A DNA stretch of 64,000 bases from Owenia fusiformis (lineage: Eukaryota > Annelida > Polychaeta > Sabellida > Oweniidae): NCBI GenBank assembly GCA_903813345.2, contig CAIIXF020000008.1:11437278-11501277 (forward strand), in the 5' to 3' direction. Shown here one piece after another: positions 44,701 to 58,453 of this stretch. The notes beneath the pieces were generated by a model. The model was not told where the DNA came from. It saw nothing but the letters and a program-made list of their open reading frames with translations, and searched no databases. The position numbers and the translations under genes were made by a program. The stretch's first letter is position 1; each line of letters begins with the position of its first letter.

Positions 44701-46129
44701 TTCCCCTTGTTTATACTATTGCGTAAACATCCAGGAACACAGGACATAAAACTTAGATACTGCAATATCTGTCATACTGAACATCTATATAAATCCCGAT
44801 ATGAATAATAATGGGATATAAACATGATGTATAGCAATGAAAGATACCAGTTTGTTTGTGGTGTCAGATTATTTCTTGACAGATTTCTAGCTGTAGGTTA
44901 TCATAAGGTGTCTTAAGGTTCAGGAAAAATATAACATGACACAATTTGTCTTATCTGCTTAAATAACTGGAATGATTTATTTGCAATGAACTGAATTAGA
45001 GATATCAAATCTGATTTGCTTCAATCTGACAACAATATAAAGGATTTTGTGAGGTTTTATAGATACAGGAAAACTTGTCTTGGAGAACACCTGTCTCTAG
45101 TGAACACCCATTCTGAACACATTCTGTATAATTTACCCTCTCTGTCAATCTGTACTGAACACCTTCCTAAAGAGAACCACATTTTTGTGGCATTATCATT
45201 GTTCATTATACACATGATTTACTGTATATATTGAGAGGGAAGTGTACATATTAAAGTGTTGCATATTAAAGCATTTTGCACTCATTCATTTACCAAAAGC
45301 AGGAAATTCTCTGTTCTCTACTGAAATTAATTTGCACCTATCTAAAATGGATCTCAGTCAGAATTTAAGTGAACGTTTCAGAATTTATATTTTACAGTAA
45401 TATTTGTTAAGGCCATTGCCTCACCTAACTCATACTTGGTTATGCCCATATATGGACGTTTACTAATTCAGTTGAATCCTAATTCCCCATCATGATATAC
45501 CATGACATCTCATTTCTTCTCAGCCCTGAGATGTTTCAGGTGAAACAGAAAGATGCTATGAGTATCAGAATGCTAATTCCCTACCATTCTCCAGATAATT
45601 AAGCTAAAATCTTCCACTTAGAAATAACCATCGAAGTAGAACTTCATTTGGGTATAACAACCAAACCTCTGACTTGAGGGAAATTTCAAAGCTATCAAGG
45701 GAGCAAATCTTTTATCCACTATTCCTGTAATTACAAAGGTTTATTATAAAGAAGAACAAAAAAGATCCCAATTGTAAATCTAATTTTATGTTGTTTGACT
45801 GGAGGGAAACATTAACCAAGAGCTCTTCATTAGGGTGATAATCGCTTTATTGATTAACTTTCAAAGCTTCAGACTTTCTACCCACATTGAATATAAAATA
45901 ACAGAGCAAGTTGCCATTTCAAGTCATTTTAATGAAAACGTTCCTCAGTGAAGGAGATGGTTGTGTCTTCAAGAACACAATGGTCAGATCATCTTAAATG
46001 CAGGCAGCTACTCAATAACTATTTCTAATTGTTCTGAGCAATCTTTGTAATGAATATATTTTGTCAAGATCTCTGAAAGGTTCAAACCAAAGGTAAAATA
46101 CAGACAACAATCCTTGTTAAATCTAGTTA

Positions 46130-46235
46130 AAGCTAAGTTCACACCAATGGTGCTTTGATGGCGCTTTAAAGCACCGTGCAAAGCCCCTTAGCACGGCGCT
46201 TTAAAGTGCTGTTGGTTTGAACTTAGCTTTAGATA
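46130..46235. repeat. Palindrome (foldback) with GGCGCTTTAAAGC core
   Basis: TAAAGCTAAGTTCACACCAA is answered by TTGGTTTGAACTTAGCTTTA, and GGCGCTTTAAAGCACCGTGC by GCACGGCGCTTTAAAGTGC. The loop is under 15 bases. The arms pair over ~45 bases. Confidence 0.88.
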
Positions 46236-49200
46236 GAAAAAATAGTGAAATGACTTCAACAAGATTTTTTTCGTTTTTTTTGCAAATGGATCAATGAATA
46301 GATTGGAAGAATAACTTTGTAAATGTCAAACATTTTAAAATCATTACATCAAGTAAATTGATGGTATTCCTGTGAATCCTTGCAATAACTTGAATCTGAA
46401 TGATTACACTTGAATAAACACCCTTTAGCAATTATACAAGTTTCCATTAGTGATTTTGTTCCATCATTCCAAGAAACCCAAATCAGTTCCAATTGAGAAA
46501 AACAATTTCATTTGCCAATACATTTAAGATAAATGGCCATATTAAAAGTCATTGGGAATTATCACATGATATTTTCGCTAATATTGGAAAAGCTATTAAT
46601 TCCAAGGTTTGTTGGATTTTGAAAATGTCATTGATTATTTTGTCCATTTTGTTGAATAAGACAATATCACTATTCATGAAGGTGCACCTTGTAGCTGACA
46701 GCTACCCAAAAGCAAGGTCACAAGTTAACAGGAAATAATCCTATGAAACTAATATGATCCTGAAACTGATGAATAAATTTTACAGAAAGGGAAACATGTT
46801 CAATCTTGCTTGCAAAGGGTATATTATATTTCCATGTTTCTCACCAAACAAAAGTCGCGATGATTAAAGAAATGAAAAATGGTATTTTATGGTATTCATA
46901 ATTATGCCAGGTACATTAAAAACAGCCAGAAAAATTTTTATTCAAATATTTTGTGCGAATAATTCTGACTTTAATGTTAAATCTAATTACATTATTTCTA
47001 TGGCATTTGGCTCAATAGAAATCAGTATATCTTTGAGGCACCTGGAGATTTTCAGATTCAGTAGGAAATTGAGTATTGACATATCAATGAAGTTTTATTC
47101 CCTAGCTAAGGCAATTTTTACAGTTATAGACCTGAAATGTCTTTATATTTGAGAACTTCAATAGATTTTCATAGAAAATACTTGTCAATTGTTATTAGCA
47201 TTGTATTATTTTCATTTCATGGGGTGTGAAGTATGAAGAGAAAGTGATGTCATCATATGATTGATTGAATAACTGAATTGATTATTTTTCCTTTTTCCAA
47301 TTGCAGGTTCCCTAATCTTTTCAAAACAATTTGCAGTTTGCTTTATTGGTTTTCTTAGGAACATCATGATCTACCGTGAATCTAGTCAGCATATCTGCAT
47401 CAAAAATGATTCTTAATTCAAAGATATGGCCAATGAAAACATTTTAATGTTTCTGCTTTACTTTTTACAAAATGTTTGAGGGTACTTAGTATAGTGAAAA
47501 GTAGATTACTCATGACCATCACCTTTTACAACCACAACTTTTTTTGAGTCATCTTTTTTTATTTTGAGTCACTTTCCCATGTGCTTTCGTTCATTACCCT
47601 GTTGATGAGAAGGAGACTCAGAGGAAGGAAGAACTATGCTAGGTAAGGTTAGGTAGCCCGGAACCCCCTCTCCCCTTGAAAATCCTGAGGAGGGCTCTAT
47701 TGCCACGTGTCAATTTCATCATTTGGAATGGGATATCTTTTGTAGGGAAGCAATCCTTTAGTCACCTTGATGGATCAAGAATCAAGACGGTAAGAAAGGT
47801 GATGCAATAAGTATCATGTCAGAATGTATAATGGAGCTGTTCAAAAAGTTCTTAGATTGAACATTTGACTGATCTTACACATACTGTTCTGTATACACGT
47901 ACATCTGAAAATTCTTGGCAAAGTTGGCAATGTATAATGAAAGCTTGGTCAAATATTTTCTGCCACACTAACTATCAGAAACAAGGCAGGCTCTTGAAAA
48001 TTGGACACTACTGGTCAGTATAAGTATTCACCTTCAACAATAATAAACAAGTCTGATTGGAATCACCATTGGAATGTTTCAGAGTAGACAAACACCAGTA
48101 AAAGTCCAGTAAAAGTTCATACAGAGGCAATCTGATGAGGTATGGTCAGTTGAATTTCGTATGATTAAATAGCGAAACCATTGAAGTCTACTATGGCAAG
48201 AGAGGAAATACCCCAGATTTCAAAGGAAAAAGATGGTCTTATCTTCATGTAAAAATGAACCCATTCATTTTTATATAGAGATGATTCATCGTTGAGTTCT
48301 GGAATTTCCCCCCTCTTATCTCATCCCTTGAAAACATTGATTTACCTCTGAGTCGTGTTGTTTACAGTACTATAGGACTCTATAGTAATTCTACCAACCT
48401 AAGATCGTATCAAATTACTAATTAGATAATCAATTAAATCATAATCATTTTATATAAGTCATATGTTCATTTTGAACTATTGTCTCATGAGGGTGACATC
48501 AAAATGCACTTGTTTGCTCATCAATGTACATGTATATAACCCAAGCTAGTATCACCCTTTTATATGCTTACTCCAAGATTTGTATAAATACATCATTAAT
48601 TGAATTGCATTATAAAAAATGACATCAAATGTCATATTATATGAGGGTAAAAGTCATACTGAGATATGTTTTAAAGTTCAATTAACACCCATATTATTTT
48701 TTCTTCATTGAAAGTCACGATTACAAACAAGTTTACTTTACTCCATACTTAGATCTGTTTTTCTGCATCTATTTCACAATTCAATACATGAACAAAAACA
48801 AGCTTAAGAATTGTCTTACTCTGGCTCACTTTTATCTGAAGAGGAACATTACTATATAAATACAGAAGGGACATGCAATACTGTACAAGATGTAACCCTA
48901 CCTCAGAGTCAAAACTTTAACTTAATTTTTTTACAAGCATAAACAGGCAATAAAATAACATTTCAGGAAAATGACAGTTCCTGTGTTAAAGCATAATAAT
49001 TTAGGTAAATTCTTGTTAAATTGAATTTTGGGCAAGAAACGGTAAACTTAACATATAGATCTACAGAACTACCCTGACTCATCCTATAGTTCACTACTCC
49101 GACTAAGATTGGCGATTTTTCAGTTTGACATCATACTATCAGAGGAAATTATGAAGATGGCTACAACAAAATATTTGAATAATTATTGAACAAAAAATCT

Positions 49201-51739
49201 AAATCTAGGCTAAATCTAGGCTAAACAAGTTCATAATTTTTCGGCTAACTATGAATGTAACGAGTGTAAGGATGGTTAGCAATCTAAGAAAGTGTACAAT
49301 ATAGTCTATGTATGGTAATATAATTAGTTGCACCTCCCAGTTAGGCAGACATCGACAGGTGGTTTGTAATTAATTGTTATCTAATCTTGTAATAATCATT
49401 AACAATATAGTAATAGTTATCTCAGGCCATGCTATCTTCATACACACATATCTGCTAGTATATCTATGTATACACATGCACCTATGTAGTGAAGCCTGTA
49501 AAGTGGAACACCTCTCAGAGCCCAAAGACCAACTGACTTAATGTTAAATGAACCTCTATAAGTGGAACACCTCCAAAGTGGAACACTTATTAGAGGTACC
49601 AAAAGTGTTCCACTTAGACAGGTTTTACTATATGTATATTATATACCTAGTACCTTCCAGAATGACCATGGATTTGATTTCATGATAAACTATACCAAAT
49701 TCTTCTTTCTTAGTCCGGAGATCAACTTGCTAGTTGCAAGATAGAAGATGGCCATCAGAATAAGCCTTTGCAAGTTATCCTTCAAGGAGTCCCTGCCATT
49801 CCATCGGAAAGCAGTGCAAGGTATAACAGAGCAATCGTAACAAGGCAAAGATGATGTGATATACTGTTATTTGGGTTAATATGAAACCCCACTTAAGTTT
49901 GGCATGGCAAATTTGAATAAACGCTTATCTATTTACATCTTCACCAATATTTCTTATAAATCCCTATGAAATTGTTCTTTTCATCGAGTACAGAATGGTC
50001 TTCAGAAGATTGGAAGAGTACAGGACAGATCAATTGGTTAATCATATACTCTTCACTCTATCAGTCTATAATAGCCTCTCTCCTGACAAAATTATCCTCA
50101 AGTCAATAATATAATGGCCTTGGTGTGGTTTTATACTCAGTTTCAATTATGTCTCCCCATAATTACATCCACTGCCTAATTTGTGACGCTAGACCAAAAA
50201 TCAATGATCAGTAGCTCTACTAATAGACATTATAAATCATAGCTTTGATGAATGTAAATACATGAATGATATGATAGAGCTGAATAAAATAGATCTTACA
50301 TATCGCCAAAATAGAGAGCAGCGTCGCGATAACAATGCCGCTTTGTCTTGATCTTTCCAAATGCAAATGGCTGATAAGACAGGATCTGGTATGAGAGAGC
50401 AGTGTTATCCTTTGAGAGAACAATCAATTTTGTCAAACACTTTATAGTTTACATACCTCATACACATTTGAACACCCTTCAGAGCCAATATTTGCTTATG
50501 ATGATTTTTCATATACTTCCCCTATGGATCTCTTGGAGAAGTGAACCTTAGCAAAAGGTGGATTCCATTTTTTATATTAGCAGGTTCTCTAACTGCCCTC
50601 TGACTGATTGAATGCCAAACTGTGTGATGATTGTAGTCAGAGGGAGGTGTTAAAGATGATGATTCTGTGAAAGTACAGTCTAGAGACTGTCTTACAATAT
50701 TCAGTCATCGATATCCTGTCAAGATGTTCCCATGGGATAAGACAGAATAAGGCAATGCATATGAAATACTCACTAGTGTTCAAGTAGCTGAATATGAGCT
50801 TCCAACACATATCGCCCTATGAGAATAAAAATGTCCCACCTCATATTTTTGTGAAACTGAGAAATCAATTTTTGAAAGTTTAGGTATCTGTCTGCCATTT
50901 GTGAAATTTTTACATTCTTTTTATCAAAAATCTGTGTGTATACACTAAAGAATTCATGAATTTGAAGATTTTCTAAGTCAATAATGCAGATGCAAGTAGG
51001 TAGTTACCAGTTTCACCACCAGGTGGCTTGTTCGGGTCAGATAGCATGGCGGGTACAGTAGAAAGTTCCCTTTAACTTAAATTACATCTGTTTTAGTGGT
51101 TCAATTTTCATATAACCCTTATGTATCTAATAGTTATGCAAATCAAAATATGTCTAGAAAATGAAAATTTTATCTGACCAATACAAGAAAAGATATTTCA
51201 CTTTTTGTGATTTTGTAACATGGGCTCTATGGAGAATCAACCCGAACTAGAAGTCACACTTTCAAAAATAATTAAATTTTCAAACTTGATAAACAATTTT
51301 CGAAACCATATTTCTAGATGTACTTTTACATGTAGATTTCAAATATAACATCGCTTTGACTGAATTTTGATTATTTAATGGCGTAAATCAAGATTCATTC
51401 TACTCGCATCTAGTCTATTATTGAGCAGTTAAAGTGATACAAATTGAATTTTTGAATTTTTTATGAAGTAAGGACAATTTAACACTGAAAAGCGGGCTAT
51501 TGATAGGAGATAGAGGTAAGGGAATATCACAGTAAGAAAGAGGATGGTTTAAATAGTGGAAATCTGTGAATATCTCAATTTTTTCAAAAATGGCACTTGG
51601 GACATTATTATTATTCTCAAATGACGATATAATAAGTTATCAAAAAAGGGTTATTGTAACATTAACTAAAATGTCATTTATATACAGTATCAACAAATAT
51701 GATAAGTACCATAACCAGCAAAGACTGAACATATAAAAC

Positions 51740-53500
51740 ATGGAAATAAGAATGGCAGGCCCAAGGGGGGTGCGGTTTTTAGCTTACTAAAGAGAATATA
51801 AAATTGTCATTTTTTTGCCGCGTAATCAAATCGCGTAAGACAGAGGGGGGGGGGGGGGGGGGGTCAGTTACTCCCTATATTGGTTTGGAATTAACAAATG
51901 CAACTTCCAAACGTTCCAATTGTTTTGTTGGGGGTATGAGGAGTGGTCCACTCCCCCTAGAAAATTTTACAGTTTTGAGATGCTATTTGGTGCTTTCTGG
52001 GCACTTTCAATGTGTAAGTTTCTAAGTAGTACGCCACCACCACGGGAATAAGAGTTGAGTGAATAAAAAACTGAGCATTCAGGGCCTAGGGGGTCTGGGG
52101 GTTCTCCCCCCAGGAAAATTTTGAAATTTGGTTGTATTTGGAGCGAATTTGCAACCATCTGGTACGCCTGTGCGATATGAGTCAATAAGAAAAATGTGAA
52201 TTTTTTTTTCAAATTCTTTTAGGGGTGTCAAAGAGGATGAGAGGGTAAAGTGGGGTGGGGTGCCAGTAGGGGCGCAAGGGGTTGTCCCCCAGAAACATTG
52301 ACCATATCAAGGTGCTATTTGATGATGTCTGGGCACTTAAAAAATGTCTGAGACAATACATGAAATTCAGAATATTTTCTTTTGTTTTGTGGGGGATGTG
52401 AGGGGTGGCTAACTCTCCTAGAAAATTTTACAATTTAAAGATGGTATTTGGTGCTTCTGGGCACTTTTAAAGTGTATTAGTCAATAAAAACATTGAAAAA
52501 CAATCACAATTTTTTTCAAATTTTGGGGGTGTCAAAGGGGGGAGGGGTGCCAGAGGGGGAGGTGGGGCTGGGGTGCCAGAGGGGGAGCAAGTGTTTGTCC
52601 CCCATATCAAAATTTACAATATCAAGGTGCTAATCGATGAAGTTTGGGCACTTTAAAAGTGTCTGTGCCTAAAAGTGCCTATTTCCCAAGAAAATTTTAC
52701 AATTTTAAGATGCTATTTGGTGCTTTCTGGGCACTTTTTGGGGTGTTAAGGGGGGGGGGCTGCCAGAGGGGGAGGTGGAGTGGGGATGCCAGAGGACGAG
52801 TAAGTGTTAGTCTTCCAGAATCATTAACTTTATCAAGGATCGAGCTATTTGATGATGTCTGGGCAATTTAAAAGTGTCTGAGACAAAACACTAAAATAAA
52901 TTTAGAACTTTCCATTGTTTTGTTTGGGGTGTGAGGGGTGGCCCACTCCCCCTAGAAAATTTTACAATTTTACGACGCTTTTTGGTGCTTTCTGGGCACT
53001 TTCAAAGTGTATGAGTCAATTAAAGAATTTGAGAAAATCACAATTTTTTTTTGGGGGGGGGGTCAAGGGGGGGGGGGGGCGCCAGAGGGGGGGGGGGCGC
53101 CAGAGGGGGGGGGGCGCCAGAGGGGGGGGGGGCGCCAGAGTGGGGGGGGGGGCAAGTGCAAGATGCAAGAGGGGGAGCAAGTCCCCCAGAAACACTAACT
53201 ATATCAAGGAGCTATTTGATGATGTCTGGGCACTTTAAAAGTGTCTGAGACAAAACACTAAAATAAAAGAACTTTCCATTGTTTTGTGGGGGGGTGTGAG
53301 GGGTGGCCAGTACCCCTAGAAAATTTTTCAATTTTAAGATGCTATTTGGTGCTTTCTGGGTACTTTCAAAGTGTATGAGTCAATGAAAAAAAAATTACAA
53401 AAAAAATATTTTTCAAAAAAAAACATTTTTTTCAATTTTTTTTTGTGGGGTGACAAAGGGGGGTGCACCCATCGCACCCCCATCTGACGGCCCTGAATGG
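51740..53500. repeat. G-rich long-period satellite with G-runs
   Basis: The phrases GATGCTATTTGGTGCTTTCT and GGGCACTTT, CCCCTAGAAAATTTTACAAT and TTGATGATGTCTGGGCACTT alternate through the block at roughly 130-250-base spacing in at least eight diverged copies. Between them are runs of G: up to 18 at 51846-51863 and a GGGGGGGCGCCAGAG minisatellite at 53060-53160. The plus strand is strongly G-quadruplex-prone. Glycine-rich frames through it are artefacts. Confidence 0.8.
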
Positions 53501-56320
53501 GGTTTAAAGGACAACTGGTTAAATACTGACTATTGTATGAAATGTTAAGGATGTCTGAAACACCTACAATGATCTCCTTTATTAATATGTGGTTGTATCC
53601 GACTCCCAGAAAATATAGATTGCAATTTGTGATCTGGGCGGAAATCCGATTGAATAAATCTCATACCAGTACTTCATTGTATACAGCTGTACTAATGTTT
53701 ACTCAGAGTGATCTAACTGCAATTTAATTAAAAAACACCACTGATCGACATATTAATTTGATTGATGCATAATGATGTAGGGAATTGTAGGCAAACTATC
53801 CTGTTACAGCAAATAGTTGTATATTTAATGAATAATTCATAAAATTGTGGCAATTGTGTGATTGACACGACATTTCAAAAATAGGGATATATTCAGCACT
53901 TCAATCGATGAAGACCTAAAAAGAGTCGGAATAGATGAAATAATCTATCTATAAAAGCATGTCTATTACATACAGAGAAACATTACGTTTTATATGTAAC
54001 CTATTCCTATTTCAAATATATTTGATGTAGGTAATGTTTTCTTAAAGTGAGACACATTTTTGCAGAACTTTTTAAAGGGCCCTGGTAAAAATTGATATTT
54101 ATTGACAAGATGTCAGCAAAAATGCATCTCAAAAGTTTATGTTTTTCATATTCCAATTTAGAATTCTTGTCAATCATGTATCTTGCAAATACCTGACTGT
54201 AACCCGAGCTGTATTTTTATTAATGTTATTAAAGATGGTAAGTGCATTTTATAGCCATAAGTAACTTTATGGCAAAGATAAAATATGCACTTACTGGAGT
54301 CGGTGAAGATAATTAATTTAATTAATCTCAATTTCATGAGAAATTTTATAGTGAACTCAATAAATCAAATTGCTACATAATCATTTAAGACGAATAACTC
54401 ATAATAGCACCAGTCCACTGTTCAAAATTTCATTACTGTTTAGTTAGTGAAACTTTTGTAAAATGAAGGGTAATATCCTATAAAGTCACGATTATATATA
54501 TATCTTTTATTGACTCTTTAGATGTCATATCATGACATATTAGTCACTAAGGTAGAGCACATTTCTATCTGAAACTGAATAATCTGATGTTAATTAGGAC
54601 AGAGTAAAAGAATAGAATAACGTGATAATGGTAAATTATAGATTATTTATATCAAAATTTGAATGCATAAGATTATAGTCATCTGATAAAAGAACAAATG
54701 CTTGAAAAAACTGATGTACGTGTTAAACAATTATCGATAGCAAATGTCCCTAGGTTATTTTAAATACATGTTAAGAGTATTGGCATCGTATTTCACTGAC
54801 AAATGACTACTTGTTAGGTTAACTATTGACTTATTGGTCATTATGAAGTAGGTTAAGAAAGACATATATGGTATACATACATGTATGGTGTACATGTACA
54901 CTCAATGTACATGCAACTTGACCCATATGTTATTACTGTGACATCATAGAGTAGACAAGTTAGCGAGATATTATGCATGTGGTATATACACGGCACAAAC
55001 TGTTTGATTCTCAATAACCTGATTTCGCTGAATTTTTTGCAAAAATTAACTTTTATAAGCGTGATAAGTGCAGCTAAGTAACCAATAAACTTAACATTAT
55101 TATCAAGTTTTATGTCATGCCTAGAAAATTGAGTATAAATAGTCCTCGAGGTTTTGCGGGCATGAGCAGAACATCAAAGACATATTATTTGGGAATAATT
55201 AGTAGTGGTTGCATGTTGGTTCTAGAAAAGCATTGTGTTTAAATATTAGCGATAAAAATTATACTTATCCTAAAAATTGGAAATTGATAAATTGCTATAT
55301 GTATTAAGTTTTCTTGGTTAATTAACAGGAGGTTTTTTCTTTTAATCTCTAGCTATATTTGGAAAAATTGATTCACTAATCATTTTTAATTGTTGCCAAA
55401 ATCAGGGCCTTTCATCACGAAGTTTTTAGATTTACAGAACTTTAACTACTTATATTCAGTCATATTTTCTGCGGAGGGGAAACTGCCTTGTGGTTCATGT
55501 CTCTATCACAGAGGACTAGCTAAATAAATATTTAAAATGTGGTCTAACAAAGGTTTGAAGAAATAAAAAACAGTATAACTAACCCAATCACAATTCTAAA
55601 TATACACATGTCTGGTAATTTTTCTAAGAATAGCTCCTTCTGAAAAATATGGCTTATTTAAGACATTTAATCTATAATGATACTACACTGTGATAGAATT
55701 CAGGTTTATCAAATTCATACATGTGTATGATATCAACTTATGACTTCGAGGAATGAAGCCGAACTAAGGAAATTTAGTACTGTAAATGTAATCTTGCCAA
55801 AAATACTGTAGATTAGACAGAAACATGCTAATTGTTCATCAATCAAGATGAAACGTTATCTTTCGTGATAACTCTGAAATCATGATGTTTATTAATCAAA
55901 CAAACCTATTGATTTTTGCACCCGACATTAAGGAAGCCAGTATTGTGGCGAGACCTTCGTGCCCTTCTACTTGGACCAGAGTCAGATACAATCTATTGAT
56001 GGATCATGATTAAAAGTTGCAGACTTGGGGGTTTCTGATTGGCAAGAAAAGAATAATATGTTTCATATTGAGAATTTTCATTGAATTACTACCCATCTTG
56101 TATGAAAATCAAGGTTTATCAAAGTGTAGCAAGAATTTTGTGATTTCCAAATGAACACAGACAAAACGTAACAGTGCATAATAACCCAATATTTCAGGCT
56201 TGAAACGGGTAGAGAAAATAGGTATAATGGGAAACACTGTTTCTTTTGGGCATCATTTTAACAAAAGATGTAATTTCCGATGCAATATTGTATTTTGGTT
56301 GTAACATCTGTCCCTCACTT

Positions 56321-56668
56321 CAGGGGCGGTGAATTCGTACGATCCGCGATCCGATCCGGATAAATTTCGTCATGGTAATGATGCATTGTGGGATTAATTT
56401 AAGAATTAATCCGAAGAAATCGGTGAATTCGTACGATCCTGGGATTAATCTCAGGATAAATCTCAATCCACCTCTTGAGGTAATTACTTTTTGGATAAGT
56501 TTTATCTGAATTCTAATGCAAATTGGATAAATCTTGGGGATTCCCCCTCATAATCCTTGGATCGTACGAATTCACCAAATATTAATCGGATTAGTAATCC
56601 AAGATTTATCCCAAAAGATAAAATTTATCCGGATTGGATTGAGGATCGTACGAATTCACGACCCCAGT
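56321..56668. mobile_element. Nested palindromic element with GAATTCGTACGATC ends
   Basis: GGTGAATTCGTACGATCC occurs directly at 56329 and 56422, and its inverse GGATCGTACGAATTCACC at about 56558-56575 and 56643-56660. The outer pair extends to CAGGGGCGG / CGACCCC. The inner pair encloses matching GGATTAATC and GGATAAAT phrases. It looks like one foldback element inside another copy of itself. No coding. Confidence 0.82.
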
Positions 56669-56912
56669 GGATAGTTGAGATTGACAAAACAAATATTTTT
56701 CTTATATTATTTTCGCACTAAAATGAAGAAGGAACTTAGACATTAGACAGCATTGCCCTACTTTTGAGTGCAATTTTTGGAGGCTTGATTTATACAGGTG
56801 ACCATATGATCTCAAATCTATCAGTAAAAACATGAAGGACTACAGTGGGGATCATAAAGAATTGCAAAAGCTATGAAAATTACATGCTGTCGCACATGTA
56901 ATAAATTCTTAC

Positions 56913-56978
56913 CTCAGTGTATTCACGTGCTCTATTTTCTCCGTCTGAGTAAGTCCAAATATAGTGGAATTTGTGTCC
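56913..56978 (-). CDS. GALNT2: GALNT exon 2 (short stem exon)
   Basis: The acceptor is TTTGTCATTAG and the donor GTAAGA. The exon is 66 bases, phase 0 at both ends. It encodes GHKFHYIWTYSDGENRAREY then TE. It has no homologue I recognise in human GALNT2, where the stem differs. It is supported by strong splice sites, an open frame and phase agreement with exons 1 and 3. Being a multiple of three it could be skipped without a frameshift. Confidence 0.72.
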
Positions 56979-57707
56979 CTAATGACAAATAAGAACTTCA
57001 AAAGTTGAAGTGGATATTCACATGTTATGCCGACTCTTCAAATGTTGACAAATGTTGAGGTGATTTTGTCGCCCGATTGCGCCGGAACGGAGGATTGGCT
57101 CCCAGAATGCAACATGACATGTGCCAGCTTTCAAAATGCTGTTCCGCCATTTTGAAACCTGTCATGAGTAAATACGGTAACTGATGTTGCATTCTGGGAG
57201 TCAAACTTCCTTGGATAACAAACATGGCGATTCATGAAAACATTCATTCGATTTGGTAGGGATTTATCCATTATTTGCAGGTATGAAGCTTTGTATTCAT
57301 TTATTGTGCTACTTTAGTGAACGGGAATTATTTTTCTACCGCTTGGGAGAGTTTGAGACACGAAACTTGGAAACTAGCTCATTGTAGCAACTTGTGAACG
57401 TTGAGTTTTATTTTTGTCCCCCACTGTAGAGGCAGGATTCATCTGACTGTAAGGTCAGGAAACCTAAAATTGGGTAACAAGATGAAGTAGATGACAAACA
57501 ATAAATAGCACGTTCAACATGTTCAAAATAGTATTGTAAAATTATTGAATCCAAGGAAAAATCTAAATCCTATGATAAGACGCTACACTGGCTGAAAACA
57601 AACAAAATAAAAAGTTTCAAAAGATTTTCTTTTGAAAAAATAAAAAACTTGAAAAAGTTTGAACGTCCAAATTTATTAGTAAAATAATGGGTATAAAATG
57701 TACTTAC
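56979..57707 (-). other. GALNT intron 1
   Basis: A 729-base intron with one foldback (57094-57206). No other feature is seen. Confidence 0.75.
57094..57206. repeat. Foldback hairpin
   Basis: GGCTCCCAGAATGCAACATG is answered by GATGTTGCATTCTGGGAGTC, and inside CATGACATG / CCTGTCATG and TTTCAAAATG / CATTTTGAAA pair again. It is GC-richer than the intron. Probably a MITE. Confidence 0.82.
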
Positions 57708-57797
57708 ATCAATATCATTTGACTTATACATGTAGTACATCACTCCTGCTACCCATAATGCTGCGAGGAGCAGCAAAATGCGTCCGTTCCGCCGCAT
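57708..57797 (-). CDS. GALNT2: GALNT exon 1 (start codon, membrane anchor)
   Basis: This exon begins with the ATG at 57797-57795 and ends at donor GTAAGT after exactly 30 codons: MRRNGRILLLLAALWVAGVM then YYMYKSNDID. The first six residues are basic, followed by an ~18-residue hydrophobic span ending YYMY. This is the type II Golgi signal anchor of the family; human GALNT2 begins MRRRSRMLL and also has YYMY. The enzyme transfers GalNAc from UDP-GalNAc to Ser/Thr of proteins in the Golgi lumen. An AAAATGGCGACC motif (YY1-like) at 57845-57856 lies where a promoter or 5' UTR would be. No other upstream signal was identified. Confidence 0.95.
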
Positions 57798-58273
57798 TGT
57801 GTCTGATATTTACTAAGAGAGAAAATGAGACTCCCACATCCTGTAAAATGGCGACCTATGAACTTTGCGTCTCTTTTACTGAAGAGTTCTAGTTTCACTT
57901 TCAGATATTAGTAGTGACTAGTGACATCTTTAAATGAGTCCATAAGAAAACCTTTACATAATTATGCTTCATAAAATTAGCTAGTACCAAGCCTAGAGAT
58001 GATCTTGAGATAATATTATAATATGGCACTACAGTATTTAACAAACATGAATCAGAACGAAGATAGACTATTGAATTAATTTCAAGGGTGTATCCAGAAA
58101 TCTTCAAAGGGGTGTGTGATTGTTTGGGGTTTGCATCAGTACAATCAAAGCGAACCCAAAGAGGGGAGTTCACCTCTCAATTTTTTTATTTGTATATGGT
58201 GCATTCTGAGCATTTTAAACTATAATTTATTTTTTTGTGCGGGTTGGAGAGTGCTTTTCTCCCCCCTGACTTT

Positions 58274-58453
58274 GACAGTGGCGGATCCAGATATTAACAA
58301 GGAGGGGGGGGGGGCAAATTTTGAGTCTGGAAAAAAAAATTGGGGCCCCTGGGAATGTTTACACCAAATTCAGCATTACATGTAGGTGGCTCCAAAATTA
58401 TTTTGGCAAAAATATTCGCACCCCTCCTGTCAAATCCTGGCTACGCCACTGCC
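58274..58453. mobile_element. Small element with CAGTGGCG ends
   Basis: The left end CAGTGGCGGATCCAG and the right end CTGGCTACGCCACTG are imperfect inverses. The interior has a G10 run and CACCCCTCCTG. It belongs to the CGTAGCCAG-ended group also seen at 548-742. Confidence 0.7.

Larger units (their letters stand above)
41582..56912 (-). other. GALNT intron 2 (15.3 kb)
   Basis: The largest intron in the window, between two stem exons. It contains a short hairpin (41672-41752), a foldback (46130-46235), GTGTTCACT-type repeat remnants (45050-45240, 49490-49635), a G-rich satellite block (51740-53500) and a nested palindromic element (56321-56668). Around 55910-56010 there is a locally GC-richer, stop-poor stretch with no splice evidence strong enough to call. 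The remainder is AT-rich with nothing recognised. Confidence 0.6.

Noticed and set aside
52915-53248. Glycine-rich open frames
   Set aside because: They arise from G-runs and the GGCGCC minisatellite and shift frame freely; not a protein gene.
55895-56010. GC-richer, stop-poor stretch open on both strands in intron 2
   Set aside because: Readable as about 30-40 residues in either direction, but with weak or absent splice partners and no family match. Left uncalled.
57200-57310. AACATGGCG start-like motif and CAG|GTATGA donor-like site on plus
   Set aside because: The frame closes after 11 codons and lies inside GALNT intron 1 next to a foldback element; not enough for a gene.
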